From the NCBI GenBank assembly GCA_951812305.1, contig CATOSB010000004.1, positions 310,001 through 374,000 on the forward strand: a DNA stretch of 64,000 nt. Direction: 5' to 3'. A model generated the notes under the pieces. It saw nothing but the letters and a program-made list of their open reading frames with translations. It did no database searches and had not been told where the DNA came from. The position numbers and the translations under genes are program-made. Positions 30,499-40,087 of the stretch are shown piece after piece (position 1 is the stretch's first letter; each line of letters opens with the position of its first letter). Source of the stretch: an uncultured Paracoccaceae bacterium. Lineage in GTDB: Bacteria > Pseudomonadota > Alphaproteobacteria > Rhodobacterales > Rhodobacteraceae.

Positions 30499-31642
30499 GC
30501 GCAGCCGTGTCTCTGGCGGCGGGGTTTCTTTACTATCTGTTGTCGGGTGGAAACGTCGCCACGGAACGCGCCTTCATCATGGTGGGCGTGATGTTCGTCG
30601 CCGTGTTACTGGACCGTCGTGCCGTGACGCTGCGCGCCGTGGCGATTGCGGCGATCATAGTGCTGGTTTTCCGTCCGGAAACACTAACCGAGCCGGGGTT
30701 TCAGATGTCATTTGCCGCCACAACGGCATTGGTGGCGGTATTTGGAGCATTGCGCGATTGGGAAGGATGGCAGCCACCCAAACTGCTTTTGCCCGTTGCC
30801 GCATTGGTCGTTTCATCTGCCGTGGCAGGATTGGCGACGGCACCCTTCGCAGCGGCACATTTCAACCGTGTGGCCGAGTATGGATTGCTGGCCAACTTGA
30901 TGGCCGTGCCAGTAATGGGGCTGATTGTAATGCCCGGTGCCGTGATTGCGGCCTGTCTGACACCGTTGGGGCTGGAATGGATCGGGCTTTCGATCATGGG
31001 GCTTGGCGTGAACTGGATCCTTTGGGTGGCGGAATGGGTTGCAGGATTGGAAGGCGCGGTCATTCCGGTGATTGCTGCACCGCCCATGGTTCTGCCCCTT
31101 CTGTCGTTGGGGGCGCTGTTCGTATTTTTGTGGCAGGGACGTGGGAGATTTATCGGTGTTGTGCCGATGATTTTGGCACTATTGCTTTGGACCCAGGCAG
31201 AGCGTGCGCCGATCCTGATTTCGGAATCTGCCAAGCTGATGGGGGCTATGACGGATGCGGGCCGAAGCTTGTCAAAACCGAAAGGGGACGGATTTACAGC
31301 GTTGGCGTGGCTGGAAAATGATGGCGATGCGGCGTTGCAGGATGAGGCCGCAGCGCGCGCGGGGTTCGTCGACGATAACAATGCGGTTTCAATCACATTG
31401 GCGGGCAACAGGATCGTTCATCTAAGGGGTAAACGCGGCCTGGAAAGACTGGACGCTGCCTGTCACGAGGCCGACCTTGTCGTATTTGGCGGCGGGGCTC
31501 CTGAAACGCGTCCATGTGACATCGTCGATGAAATCAAACTCAGAGATCTTGGCGCATTGGCCATCTACGCGCGGGATGGAAAACTGCACATCATTGGTGC
31601 GAAGGAGGCCGTGGGAAACCGGATATGGACGGGACGGGCCGC

Positions 31643-32332
31643 TCAATAAGTGCGGATCAATCCGACTAGGCGGCCCTGAACTTGCACCTGATCGTCGCGA
31701 AACACGCGGGTCTCATAGGCCGGGTTGGCAGCCTCCAGCGCAATTGCACCGCCGTTGCGGCGGAACCGCTTTAGCGTTGCTTCATGCCCTTCAACCAGCG
31801 CCACCACGATATCTCCGTTATCCGCCGTCTTGCTTTCGCGGATCACCACCACATCGCCATCGTTGATTCCGGCATCGACCATCGAGTCGCCTTTGACCTC
31901 AAGCGCATAGTGATGCGCGCCAGATGACACCATGTTGCCGGGAACCGCGACATTGTTCTGCACATGGCTTATCGCTTCGATCGGAACGCCGGCAGCAATT
32001 CGACCCATCAGTGGGAGCGTGGTTGCATCGCCGGTTTCAACGACCATCGCGGCGGGTGGCGGATTGCTTCGGTCGCCTTCAATGACTCGCGGCGTGAACC
32101 CGGCGGGCTTTTCGAGCGGTTCCGGCAGTTTCAGAATTTCAATCGCCCGTGCCCTGTGGGCGAGCCGACGAATGAAGCCGCGTTCCTCCAATGCAGTAAT
32201 CAACCGGTGGATTCCCGATTTGGATCGAAGATCCAATGCTTCTTTCATTTCGTCGAAAGATGGCGGCACACCGTCCCGCTTTAACCGTTTGTTGATGAAA
32301 TCCAAAAGCTCCAGTTGCTTTTTGGTCAGCAT
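31643..32332 (-). CDS. lexA: LexA repressor
   Basis: [56 protein letters not shown]...; S24 protease motifs [17 protein letters not shown]. Confidence 0.97.
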   Translation of the reverse strand: MLTKKQLELLDFINKRLKRDGVPPSFDEMKEALDLRSKSGIHRLITALEERGFIRRLAHRARAIEILKLPEPLEKPAGFTPRVIEGDRSNPPPAAMVVETGDATTLPLMGRIAAGVPIEAISHVQNNVAVPGNMVSSGAHHYALEVKGDSMVDAGINDGDVVVIRESKTADNGDIVVALVEGHEATLKRFRRNGGAIALEAANPAYETRVFRDDQVQVQGRLVGLIRTY

Positions 32333-32383
32333 CGCTCTCACCCCATTGTTTGCGCCACGTTTCCATCGAGGCGTTCAGGGTAT

Positions 32384-32398
32384 GTTCTAGATGTGTTC
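32384..32398. promoter_or_regulatory. Alphaproteobacterial LexA (SOS) box upstream of lexA
   Basis: GTTCTAGATGTGTTC = GTTC-N7-GTTC, the direct-repeat operator known for Rhodobacter-type LexA; about 50 bp upstream of the lexA start. Confidence 0.85.
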
Positions 32399-32431
32399 CT
32401 GTTATGTGTCAAGAATCTTACCGATTGGCCC

Positions 32432-33621
32432 CTTACCACCCTTCAAAATTTCCGGATCTGATTTGACGTTTGTCTGATCTGTGTGATTCAAGGAGTCTCC
32501 ACTGCTGACATTGGAGGCTGGTTTGTTGGGAAATGTTTGTTTTTCAGAGCTTTATTCGAAGGTTGAGGCGGATTTTCAGGACCGCTTGCTCGGGTATCAC
32601 AAGTCGCGCCGGGAGGGATTGTGCATCATAGCAAGCGTGATTTTGAACACGCGCAGCGTCAATCTGATGGAAAATGCGGCTGCTTTGCCCCGCGATATCG
32701 GCTCTGTGGACCACCGCTATCAATACATTTCGCGGGTTCTGGGCAATCCTCACATCGATACTGATGAGATCATGCAGGCCTATGTTGGTGAAATTTTCCG
32801 CCGCCAGTGTGAGGCCGGAGAAACGATTGTGGTGGCCCTTGATCAAAGCAAGCTCAACGAAGGGCATGAGGTTTTGATGTTATCGGTGCGGATGCGGGAT
32901 CGGGCCCTCCCGGTCGCCTGGCGTGTACGCCAGACCAAAGGGCCGATTGGATGGCGCGTGCAACATGAGCTTTTGGAAGCAGTCCGCCCATGGCTCCCGG
33001 CGGATGCGCGTGTGTTGCTGGCGGGAGATCGGTTTTATGGAACCGCCCGATTGGTCGCATGGTGCCAGGAGGCTGGATGGGACTACCGGCTGCGCATGAA
33101 GGGAAATATCACACTGCAACATCAGGGTGGCGAGATGATGACGCGCGAAATTGCCCAACTGATGCCCGAAGGGCTTGTAAACGCTGAGCTTTACGGAACG
33201 GGCGTCTTTAGCAACATTGGAGTGCTTCACGAAGAGGGGCACAAAGAGCCTTGGATTATTGCCATGAATGCAGCACCGTCCGAGTACAAGGTGCTCGATT
33301 ATGGAATGCGTTGGGGAATTGAAGCCATGTTCTCCGACTTCAAAACCCGGGGCTTTGAAATTACTCAAAGCCAGATCAAAAAGCCGGATCGATTGGCCCG
33401 CCTCATTTTGGTGCTGGCAATCGCCATGTACTGGGCTGTTTCAACCGGAGCAAACGAAGAGCACCACGTCGCAATACGCGGCGAAAAAAGGGGATTCGAA
33501 AAGCCCGAAGGTCCTTATGCTCTCTCTTCAAGACAGGCCTTCGTGCTATCCGACGATGCCTCGCAGGTTATGCCAAAATCCCCAAGCTCTGGGATGTCTG
33601 GCTAAATTGAAGGGTGGTAAG
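32432..33621 (+). mobile_element. IS4-family element, copy B (tandem array unit 1)
   Basis: 1190 bp with the same IRs as copy A. Confidence 0.95.
32511..33605 (+). CDS. IS4-family transposase (copy B)
   Basis: 364 aa identical to copy A. Confidence 0.95.
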   Translation: MEAGLLGNVCFSELYSKVEADFQDRLLGYHKSRREGLCIIASVILNTRSVNLMENAAALPRDIGSVDHRYQYISRVLGNPHIDTDEIMQAYVGEIFRRQCEAGETIVVALDQSKLNEGHEVLMLSVRMRDRALPVAWRVRQTKGPIGWRVQHELLEAVRPWLPADARVLLAGDRFYGTARLVAWCQEAGWDYRLRMKGNITLQHQGGEMMTREIAQLMPEGLVNAELYGTGVFSNIGVLHEEGHKEPWIIAMNAAPSEYKVLDYGMRWGIEAMFSDFKTRGFEITQSQIKKPDRLARLILVLAIAMYWAVSTGANEEHHVAIRGEKRGFEKPEGPYALSSRQAFVLSDDASQVMPKSPSSGMSG

Positions 33622-33631
33622 CCGATTGGCC

Positions 33632-34821
33632 CTTACCACCCTTCAAAATTTCCGGATCTGATTTGACGTTTGTCTGATCTGTGTGATTCAAGGAGTCTCC
33701 ACTGCTGACATTGGAGGCTGGTTTGTTGGGAAATGTTTGTTTTTCAGAGCTTTATTCGAAGGTTGAGGCGGATTTTCAGGACCGCTTGCTCGGGTATCAC
33801 AAGTCGCGCCGGGAGGGATTGTGCATCATAGCAAGCGTGATTTTGAACACGCGCAGCGTCAATCTGATGGAAAATGCGGCTGCTCTGCCCCGCGATATCG
33901 GCTCTGTGGACCACCGCTATCAATACATTTCGCGGGTTCTGGGCAATCCTCACATCGATACTGATGAGATCATGCAGGCCTATGTTGGTGAAATTTTCCG
34001 CCGCCAGTGTGAGGCCGGAGAAACGATTGTGGTGGCCCTTGATCAAAGCAAGCTCAACGAAGGGCATGAGGTTTTGATGTTATCGGTGCGGATGCGGGAT
34101 CGGGCCCTCCCGGTCGCCTGGCGTGTACGCCAGACCAAAGGGCCGATTGGATGGCGCGTGCAACATGAGCTTTTGGAAGCAGTCCGCCCATGGCTCCCGG
34201 CGGATGCGCGTGTGTTGCTGGCGGGAGATCGGTTTTATGGAACCGCCCGATTGGTCGTATGGTGCCAGGAGGCTGGATGGGACTACCGGCTGCGCATGAA
34301 GGGAAATATCACACTGCAACATCAGGGTGGCGAGATGATGACGCGCGAAATTGCCCAACTGATGCCCGAAGGGCTTGTAAACGCTGAGCTTTACGGAACG
34401 GGCGTCTTTAGCAACATTGGAGTGCTTCACGAAGAGGGGCACAAAGAGCCTTGGATTATTGCCATGAATGCAGCACCGTCCGAGTACAAGGTGCTCGATT
34501 ATGGAATGCGTTGGGGAATTGAAGCCATGTTCTCCGACTTCAAAACCCGGGGCTTTGAAATTACTCAAAGCCAGATCAAAAAGCCGGATCGATTGGCCCG
34601 CCTCATTTTGGTGCTGGCAATCGCCATGTACTGGGCTGTTTCAACCGGAGCAAACGAAGAGCACCACGTCGCAATACGCGGCGAAAAAAGGGGATTCGAA
34701 AAGCCCGAAGGTCCTTATGCTCTCTCTTCAAGACAGGCCTTCGTGCTATCCGACGATGCCTCGCAGGTTATGCCAAAATCCCCAAGCTCTGGGATGTCTG
34801 GCTAAATTGAAGGGTGGTAAG
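33632..34821 (+). mobile_element. IS4-family element, copy C (tandem array unit 2)
   Basis: 1190 bp; separated from B by 10 bp (ccgattggcc). Confidence 0.95.
33711..34805 (+). CDS. IS4-family transposase (copy C, one A-to-V substitution)
   Basis: LVVWCQEAG instead of LVAWCQEAG (ggtcgtatgg versus ggtcgcatgg). Confidence 0.95.
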   Translation: MEAGLLGNVCFSELYSKVEADFQDRLLGYHKSRREGLCIIASVILNTRSVNLMENAAALPRDIGSVDHRYQYISRVLGNPHIDTDEIMQAYVGEIFRRQCEAGETIVVALDQSKLNEGHEVLMLSVRMRDRALPVAWRVRQTKGPIGWRVQHELLEAVRPWLPADARVLLAGDRFYGTARLVVWCQEAGWDYRLRMKGNITLQHQGGEMMTREIAQLMPEGLVNAELYGTGVFSNIGVLHEEGHKEPWIIAMNAAPSEYKVLDYGMRWGIEAMFSDFKTRGFEITQSQIKKPDRLARLILVLAIAMYWAVSTGANEEHHVAIRGEKRGFEKPEGPYALSSRQAFVLSDDASQVMPKSPSSGMSG

Positions 34822-34831
34822 CCGATTGGCC

Positions 34832-36021
34832 CTTACCACCCTTCAAAATTTCCGGATCTGATTTGACGTTTGTCTGATCTGTGTGATTCAAGGAGTCTCC
34901 ACTGCTGACATTGGAGGCTGGTTTGTTGGGAAATGTTTGTTTTTCAGAGCTTTATTCGAAGGTTGAGGCGGATTTTCAGGACCGCTTGCTCGGGTATCAC
35001 AAGTCGCGCCGGGAGGGATTGTGCATCATAGCAAGCGTGATTTTGAACACGCGCAGCGTCAATCTGATGGAAAATGCGGCTGCTCTGCCCCGCGATATCG
35101 GCTCTGTGGACCACCGCTATCAATACATTTCGCGGGTTCTGGGCAATCCTCACATCGATACTGATGAGATCATGCAGGCCTATGTTGGTGAAATTTTCCG
35201 CCGCCAGTGTGAGGCCGGAGAAACGATTGTGGTGGCCCTTGATCAAAGCAAGCTCAACGAAGGGCATGAGGTTTTGATGTTATCGGTGCGGATGCGGGAT
35301 CGGGCCCTCCCGGTCGCCTGGCGTGTACGCCAGACCAAAGGGCCGATTGGATGGCGCGTGCAACATGAGCTTTTGGAAGCAGTCCGCCCATGGCTCCCGG
35401 CGGATGCGCGTGTGTTGCTGGCGGGAGATCGGTTTTATGGAACCGCCCGATTGGTCGCATGGTGCCAGGAGGCTGGATGGGACTACCGGCTGCGCATGAA
35501 GGGAAATATCACACTGCAACATCAGGGTGGCGAGATGATGACGCGCGAAATTGCCCAACTGATGCCCGAAGGGCTTGTAAACGCTGAGCTTTACGGAACG
35601 GGCGTCTTTAGCAACATTGGAGTGCTTCACGAGGAGGGGCACAAAGAGCCTTGGATTATTGCCATGAATGCAGCACCGTCCGAGTACAAGGTGCTCGATT
35701 ATGGAATGCGTTGGGGAATTGAAGCCATGTTCTCCGACTTCAAAACCCGGGGCTTTGAAATTACTCAAAGCCAGATCAAAAAGCCGGATCGATTGGCCCG
35801 CCTCATTTTGGTGCTGGCAATCGCCATGTACTGGGCTGTTTCAACCGGAGCAAACGAAGAGCACCACGTCGCAATACGCGGCGAAAAAAGGGGATTCGAA
35901 AAGCCCGAAGGTCCTTATGCTCTCTCTTCAAGACAGGCCTTCGTGCTATCCGACGATGCCTCGCAGGTTATGCCAAAATCCCCAAGCTCTGGGATGTCTG
36001 GCTAAATTGAAGGGTGGTAAG
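34832..36021 (+). mobile_element. IS4-family element, copy D (tandem array unit 3)
   Basis: 1190 bp; separated from C by the same 10 bp; right flank ccgattggcaaata... resumes moeA. Confidence 0.95.
34911..36005 (+). CDS. IS4-family transposase (copy D)
   Basis: 364 aa identical to copy A. Confidence 0.95.
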   Translation: MEAGLLGNVCFSELYSKVEADFQDRLLGYHKSRREGLCIIASVILNTRSVNLMENAAALPRDIGSVDHRYQYISRVLGNPHIDTDEIMQAYVGEIFRRQCEAGETIVVALDQSKLNEGHEVLMLSVRMRDRALPVAWRVRQTKGPIGWRVQHELLEAVRPWLPADARVLLAGDRFYGTARLVAWCQEAGWDYRLRMKGNITLQHQGGEMMTREIAQLMPEGLVNAELYGTGVFSNIGVLHEEGHKEPWIIAMNAAPSEYKVLDYGMRWGIEAMFSDFKTRGFEITQSQIKKPDRLARLILVLAIAMYWAVSTGANEEHHVAIRGEKRGFEKPEGPYALSSRQAFVLSDDASQVMPKSPSSGMSG

Positions 36022-37187
36022 CCGATTGGCAAATATTCGACATCATCACCCGTTTTTCCCGCCTTGGCGTCTGTCGGGCGAACAAGCAAAGCGTTTGCTT
36101 TTGTCAGGATCGACAGAAGAGAACTGTCCTGGCGTTCAAATGGAATGATTTCGCCGTCATTTACGGTTGCCCGCATGTAATGTTCCCGCGGCCCGTTGGC
36201 ACCGATGTCGCGGCCGAGCCGCGCAGTCATGCGCTGAGATGGTGCCGCGCCCAATCCTAGCATCTTGCGAAGAAGCGGCACCACAAAGACATGACCGCAA
36301 ACCATTGACGAAACGGGGTTTCCGGGCAAGCCGATCATTGCTGCGCCGCCGATTTTTCCAGCCATCAGAGGTTTTCCGGGTCGCATCGCGACTTTATAGA
36401 ATGCGCGCGCCATGCCAAGTTCTTCGGCCACGGGCGCGACGAGATCGTGGTCGCCCACCGATGCGCCGCCAATCGTGACCATAAGATCTGCGCCTTCGGC
36501 AAGCGCGAATGCTGTTTTCAGGCTTTCGGCGTTGTCTCTTGCGATTGGCAGGACGCGCGCGTGACCACCATTTCCATTTATTAGGGCAGCGAGGCCCAGC
36601 GAATTGGACGCAATGATCTGATCCGGCCCGGGTGTCTCACCGGGCATGACGAGTTCGTCGCCGGTCGCAATCAGGGCCACCACGGGTTTGCACGTGACGG
36701 TGACGTCGGCGATATTCATCGCAGCGAGAAGAGCAATGTCGTTGGGGCCAAGAACACGCGGTGCAGGGACGGCATCACCAGCGCTGAAATCCCCGCTGGC
36801 AGGCCGGATATACTCTTGGGAGTCAAGATTGTCGTTCAGGGTAATCTTGTCGTCTTCGCGGGTGACATCTTCCTGAATGATGACCCGGTCGGCACCATCC
36901 GGTACAGGCGCACCGGTGAAGATACGAACAGCTTCGCCCTGGCGAATTGGGCTTTCAAATCTATGCCCCGCCGCACTTTCACCGACAACGCGAAACGTTT
37001 CGCCCGGGGCGGCGTCGGCAACGGCATAGCCATCCATTGCCGAGGACGGGAAAGGTGGTTGGTCGCGTTTGGCGACAGCGGGCTCAGCAAGTGTTCGGCC
37101 CGCTGCCCTGATCAACGGAACGGATTCGGTGGGCAGCGCGTCAGCCAATGCAAAGATACGCTGCAAAGCCTCGTCAACGGTGATCAC
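35946..37187 (-). CDS. moeA: Molybdopterin molybdenumtransferase MoeA with an IS4-encoded C-terminus
   Basis: [56 protein letters not shown]... MoeA signature; native sequence ends at 36022 and 24+ residues come from IS4 DNA. Confidence 0.95.
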   Translation of the reverse strand: MITVDEALQRIFALADALPTESVPLIRAAGRTLAEPAVAKRDQPPFPSSAMDGYAVADAAPGETFRVVGESAAGHRFESPIRQGEAVRIFTGAPVPDGADRVIIQEDVTREDDKITLNDNLDSQEYIRPASGDFSAGDAVPAPRVLGPNDIALLAAMNIADVTVTCKPVVALIATGDELVMPGETPGPDQIIASNSLGLAALINGNGGHARVLPIARDNAESLKTAFALAEGADLMVTIGGASVGDHDLVAPVAEELGMARAFYKVAMRPGKPLMAGKIGGAAMIGLPGNPVSSMVCGHVFVVPLLRKMLGLGAAPSQRMTARLGRDIGANGPREHYMRATVNDGEIIPFERQDSSLLSILTKANALLVRPTDAKAGKTGDDVEYLPIGLPPFNLARHPRAWGFWHNLRGIVG

Positions 37188-37651
37188 GCCTGAAACCGTC
37201 CCGATTTGCCACCGTCTTTCAGGATCAGGCGAATGCCTTCGATTTGCATGCCTTTTTCAACGGCTTTCACCATGTCGTAAATTGTCAGCAGTGCTGTAGA
37301 CACCGCCGTCAGCGCCTCCATCTCTACGCCAGTTTGTCCGGTGGTTTTCACACTGGCTTCAACGCGCAGCCCGTCTTCAACCGGTTCGATTTCGACCGCG
37401 ACCTTGCTAATTGATAGTGGATGGCACAGTGGGATCAGATCAGATGTTTTCTTTGCACCCATGATCCCGGCAAGGCGGGCCACGCCGGCGACATCGCCCT
37501 TTTTTGCGCTACCCTGTTGAATGATTTCAAGTGTTTCCGGCGACATCCTGATGTAACCTTCAGCCACAGCGACACGGTTGGTCAGTTCCTTTTCAGACAC
37601 ATCGACCATATGGGCATCGCCTTTGGCGTCGAAATGCGTCAGATCACTCAC
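37184..37651 (-). CDS. moaC: Cyclic pyranopterin monophosphate synthase MoaC
   Basis: [35 protein letters not shown]...[17 protein letters not shown]...[28 protein letters not shown] start inferred at 37651. Confidence 0.95.
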   Translation of the reverse strand: MSDLTHFDAKGDAHMVDVSEKELTNRVAVAEGYIRMSPETLEIIQQGSAKKGDVAGVARLAGIMGAKKTSDLIPLCHPLSISKVAVEIEPVEDGLRVEASVKTTGQTGVEMEALTAVSTALLTIYDMVKAVEKGMQIEGIRLILKDGGKSGRFQA

Positions 37652-38448
37652 GCTGGCACCGGTTTGGCTAAAAGGGTGCGCGTTGCGCTTGCGACATCGT
37701 CCTGACGCATCAGGCTTTCGCCAATCAGGAAATTGCGCGCGCCGCATTCGGCCATTTCCGCGAGGTCAGACGGGGTGAACAGCCCGCTTTCGCAAACGAG
37801 CATCCGGTCGGCGGGAATCCGTTTTGACAATTCGCGCGTCGTGTCGAGCGTCACTTCGAAGGTCTTAAGATTGCGGTTGTTGACGCCGATCATCGGCGAT
37901 TTCAGGCGCAGACCACGGTCAAGCTCCTTGCCGTCATGCACCTCGACTAAGACATCCATGCCACAGCCAATGGCAGCGTCCTCCAATTCGGCTGCCTGAG
38001 CATCAGAAACGCTGGCCATGATGATCAGAATGCAGTCGGCACCCCACGCGCGCGCCTCGGCGACTTGGTACGTGTCGAACATGAAATCCTTACGCAGGGC
38101 GGGCAGGGCGGTCGCTGCGCGGGCTTGGGTCAGGAAATCCGGCGCGCCCTGAAAACTCGGCGTATCGGTAAGGACGGACAGGCATGTGGCGCCGCCCGCC
38201 TCGTAGGCCTTTGCAAGTGCGGGCGGATCGAAATCAGGGCGGATCAGACCTTTGGATGGGCTGGCCTTCTTGATCTCTGCGATCAGGCCGTAACCGGTGG
38301 AAGACGCACTTTTTAGTGCCATGAAAAACCCGCGCACAGGGCCAGCGATTTTTGCCGCAGCTTCCAAATCCGCCAATGGACGTGCCCGTTTTGCGGCGGC
38401 AACTTCCTCCAGCTTGTAGGCTTTGATGCGGTCCAGAACATTTGTCAT
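37648..38448 (-). CDS. trpC: Indole-3-glycerol phosphate synthase
   Basis: [54 protein letters not shown]. Confidence 0.97.
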   Translation of the reverse strand: MTNVLDRIKAYKLEEVAAAKRARPLADLEAAAKIAGPVRGFFMALKSASSTGYGLIAEIKKASPSKGLIRPDFDPPALAKAYEAGGATCLSVLTDTPSFQGAPDFLTQARAATALPALRKDFMFDTYQVAEARAWGADCILIIMASVSDAQAAELEDAAIGCGMDVLVEVHDGKELDRGLRLKSPMIGVNNRNLKTFEVTLDTTRELSKRIPADRMLVCESGLFTPSDLAEMAECGARNFLIGESLMRQDDVASATRTLLAKPVPA

Positions 38449-39461
38449 GCGTTGGTTGCCTTTGCCAACGCCTCGACCTTGACTTTCGCCCTACCGGCGT
38501 CGATGCTTTCTTCAGCCATTTCAACACCTTCCGGCAGAGTTTTCACCTTTTCTGCAACGACAAGCGCAGCGGCGGAATTCAACAGAACGGCATCACGATA
38601 GGCGCTTTTTTCGCCGGCCAGAAGCGCGGCGAAGGCCTGGCCGTTTTCTTCCGGCGAACCACCCAGAATGGCATCGAAAGGATGCACGGGCAGGCCAGCG
38701 TCTTCGGGTGAGATTTCAGTCTCTTTTATGCTGCCGTCTTTTTCCAGCGCTGCAACCCAGGACGAACCGGCGATTGAAAGTTCGTCGGTGCCATCAGAGC
38801 CATGTACCAGCCACGCCATTTCGGACCCAAGTGCGCCCAGAACCTCTGCCATTGGGCGGATCATGTCGCGCGAAAAAGCGCCGGTAAGCTGGCGCTTTAC
38901 ACCAGCCGGGTTCGTCAACGGACCAAGGATGTTGAATATCGTGCGTGTGCCAAGCTCGGCGCGGGTCGGCCCGACATGGGCCATCGCCGGATGATGCATC
39001 GGTGCCATCATAAAACAGATACCCACGCTTTCCAGCGCATTTTCAACCACTTCCGCCGGGATCATCACGTTGATTCCCATCTGGGTCAGGGCATCGGCAG
39101 AGCCGGATTTCGAAGATAAATTTCGATTTCCATGTTTGGCCACCGTGACGCCGGCACCCGCGACGACGAAAGCGGTGGCTGTCGAGATGTTCAGTGTGCC
39201 TTTTCCGTCGCCACCTGTGCCAACTATATCCATCGCACCGTCAGGCGCGCGCACGCTGTTGCATTTCGCGCGCATGACGGCAGCGGCGGCGGCATATTCC
39301 TCGACCGTTTCACCGCGTGTGCGCAGCGCCATCAAAAGGCCGCCGATCTGGCTGGGCGTCGCTTCGCCGTCAAACAGAATGCCGAAGGCTTCCTCGGCCT
39401 CCGTGCGTGTCAACGAGCGATCAGCAGCGGCCGCGATCAGGGGTTTCAGCGCGTCGCTCAT
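38445..39461 (-). CDS. trpD: Anthranilate phosphoribosyltransferase
   Basis: [52 protein letters not shown]. Confidence 0.97.
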   Translation of the reverse strand: MSDALKPLIAAAADRSLTRTEAEEAFGILFDGEATPSQIGGLLMALRTRGETVEEYAAAAAVMRAKCNSVRAPDGAMDIVGTGGDGKGTLNISTATAFVVAGAGVTVAKHGNRNLSSKSGSADALTQMGINVMIPAEVVENALESVGICFMMAPMHHPAMAHVGPTRAELGTRTIFNILGPLTNPAGVKRQLTGAFSRDMIRPMAEVLGALGSEMAWLVHGSDGTDELSIAGSSWVAALEKDGSIKETEISPEDAGLPVHPFDAILGGSPEENGQAFAALLAGEKSAYRDAVLLNSAAALVVAEKVKTLPEGVEMAEESIDAGRAKVKVEALAKATNA

Positions 39462-40039
39462 GCCGGTTCCAGTTCGTATTCTAGAAAGTTTTTCAACAGC
39501 TTATGACCATGTTCTGTGCGGATTGATTCCGGGTGAAATTGTAACCCGTGGATCGGCAGATCGCGGTGTTGCAGCCCCATAATAATGCCATTGTCGAGCT
39601 CCGCAGTGACCTCCAGGCAATCGGGTAGGCTTTCGCGTTCGACGATCAGAGAGTGATAGCGCGTGGCCTCGAATGGCGAAGGTAGGCCGGCAAACATGCC
39701 TATCGCGTTATGCATTACGCGCCCAAGCTTGCCATGAACGATTTCGCCCGCCCGAACTACCTTGCCGCCAAACGCTTGCCCGATCGACTGATGCCCAAGG
39801 CAAACGCCGAGTAATGGCGTGCCGGTTTCTGCTGCTGCTTCCACCATCGCCAGGCATATCCCGGCCTGATCCGGGTCACATGGCCCCGGGGATAAAACGA
39901 TTTGTTCCGGCTTTAGCGCCATCGCCTCCTGCACGTTCAGCGCATCGTTGCGATGCACCACGACATCTGCGCCCAACTCGCCCAGATAGTGCGCGAGGTT
40001 GTAGGTGAAGCTGTCGTAATTATCGATCAGCAGAAGCAT
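39458..40039 (-). CDS. trpG: Anthranilate synthase component II (glutamine amidotransferase)
   Basis: [23 protein letters not shown]...[14 protein letters not shown]...[17 protein letters not shown]. Confidence 0.95.
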   Translation of the reverse strand: MLLLIDNYDSFTYNLAHYLGELGADVVVHRNDALNVQEAMALKPEQIVLSPGPCDPDQAGICLAMVEAAAETGTPLLGVCLGHQSIGQAFGGKVVRAGEIVHGKLGRVMHNAIGMFAGLPSPFEATRYHSLIVERESLPDCLEVTAELDNGIIMGLQHRDLPIHGLQFHPESIRTEHGHKLLKNFLEYELEPA

Positions 40040-40087
40040 GCGCGCAGTTTCCTTTAGGGGTGTGTCCGGCGTTTCATCGGGCTATAC

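Larger units (their letters stand above)
28399..31649 (+). pseudogene. comEC: ComEC/Rec2 DNA-uptake channel protein, interrupted by IS4
   Basis: N part ...AITTGDRSGMSRETVEDLRASNLAHLLAISGLHMGLLTG... and C part VSLAAGFLYYLLSGGNVATERAFIMVGVMFVAVLLDRRAVTLRAV.... Removing IS4 29309-30498 and one TSD gives ...LRWPIKKIGAAVSLAAGFLYYL... in frame. Confidence 0.95.

Noticed and set aside
32432-36021. CRISPR-like or satellite repeat because of the regular 1200-bp period
   Set aside because: The repeat unit is a full IS4 element with IRs and a transposase; the spacers are identical 10-bp target sequence.
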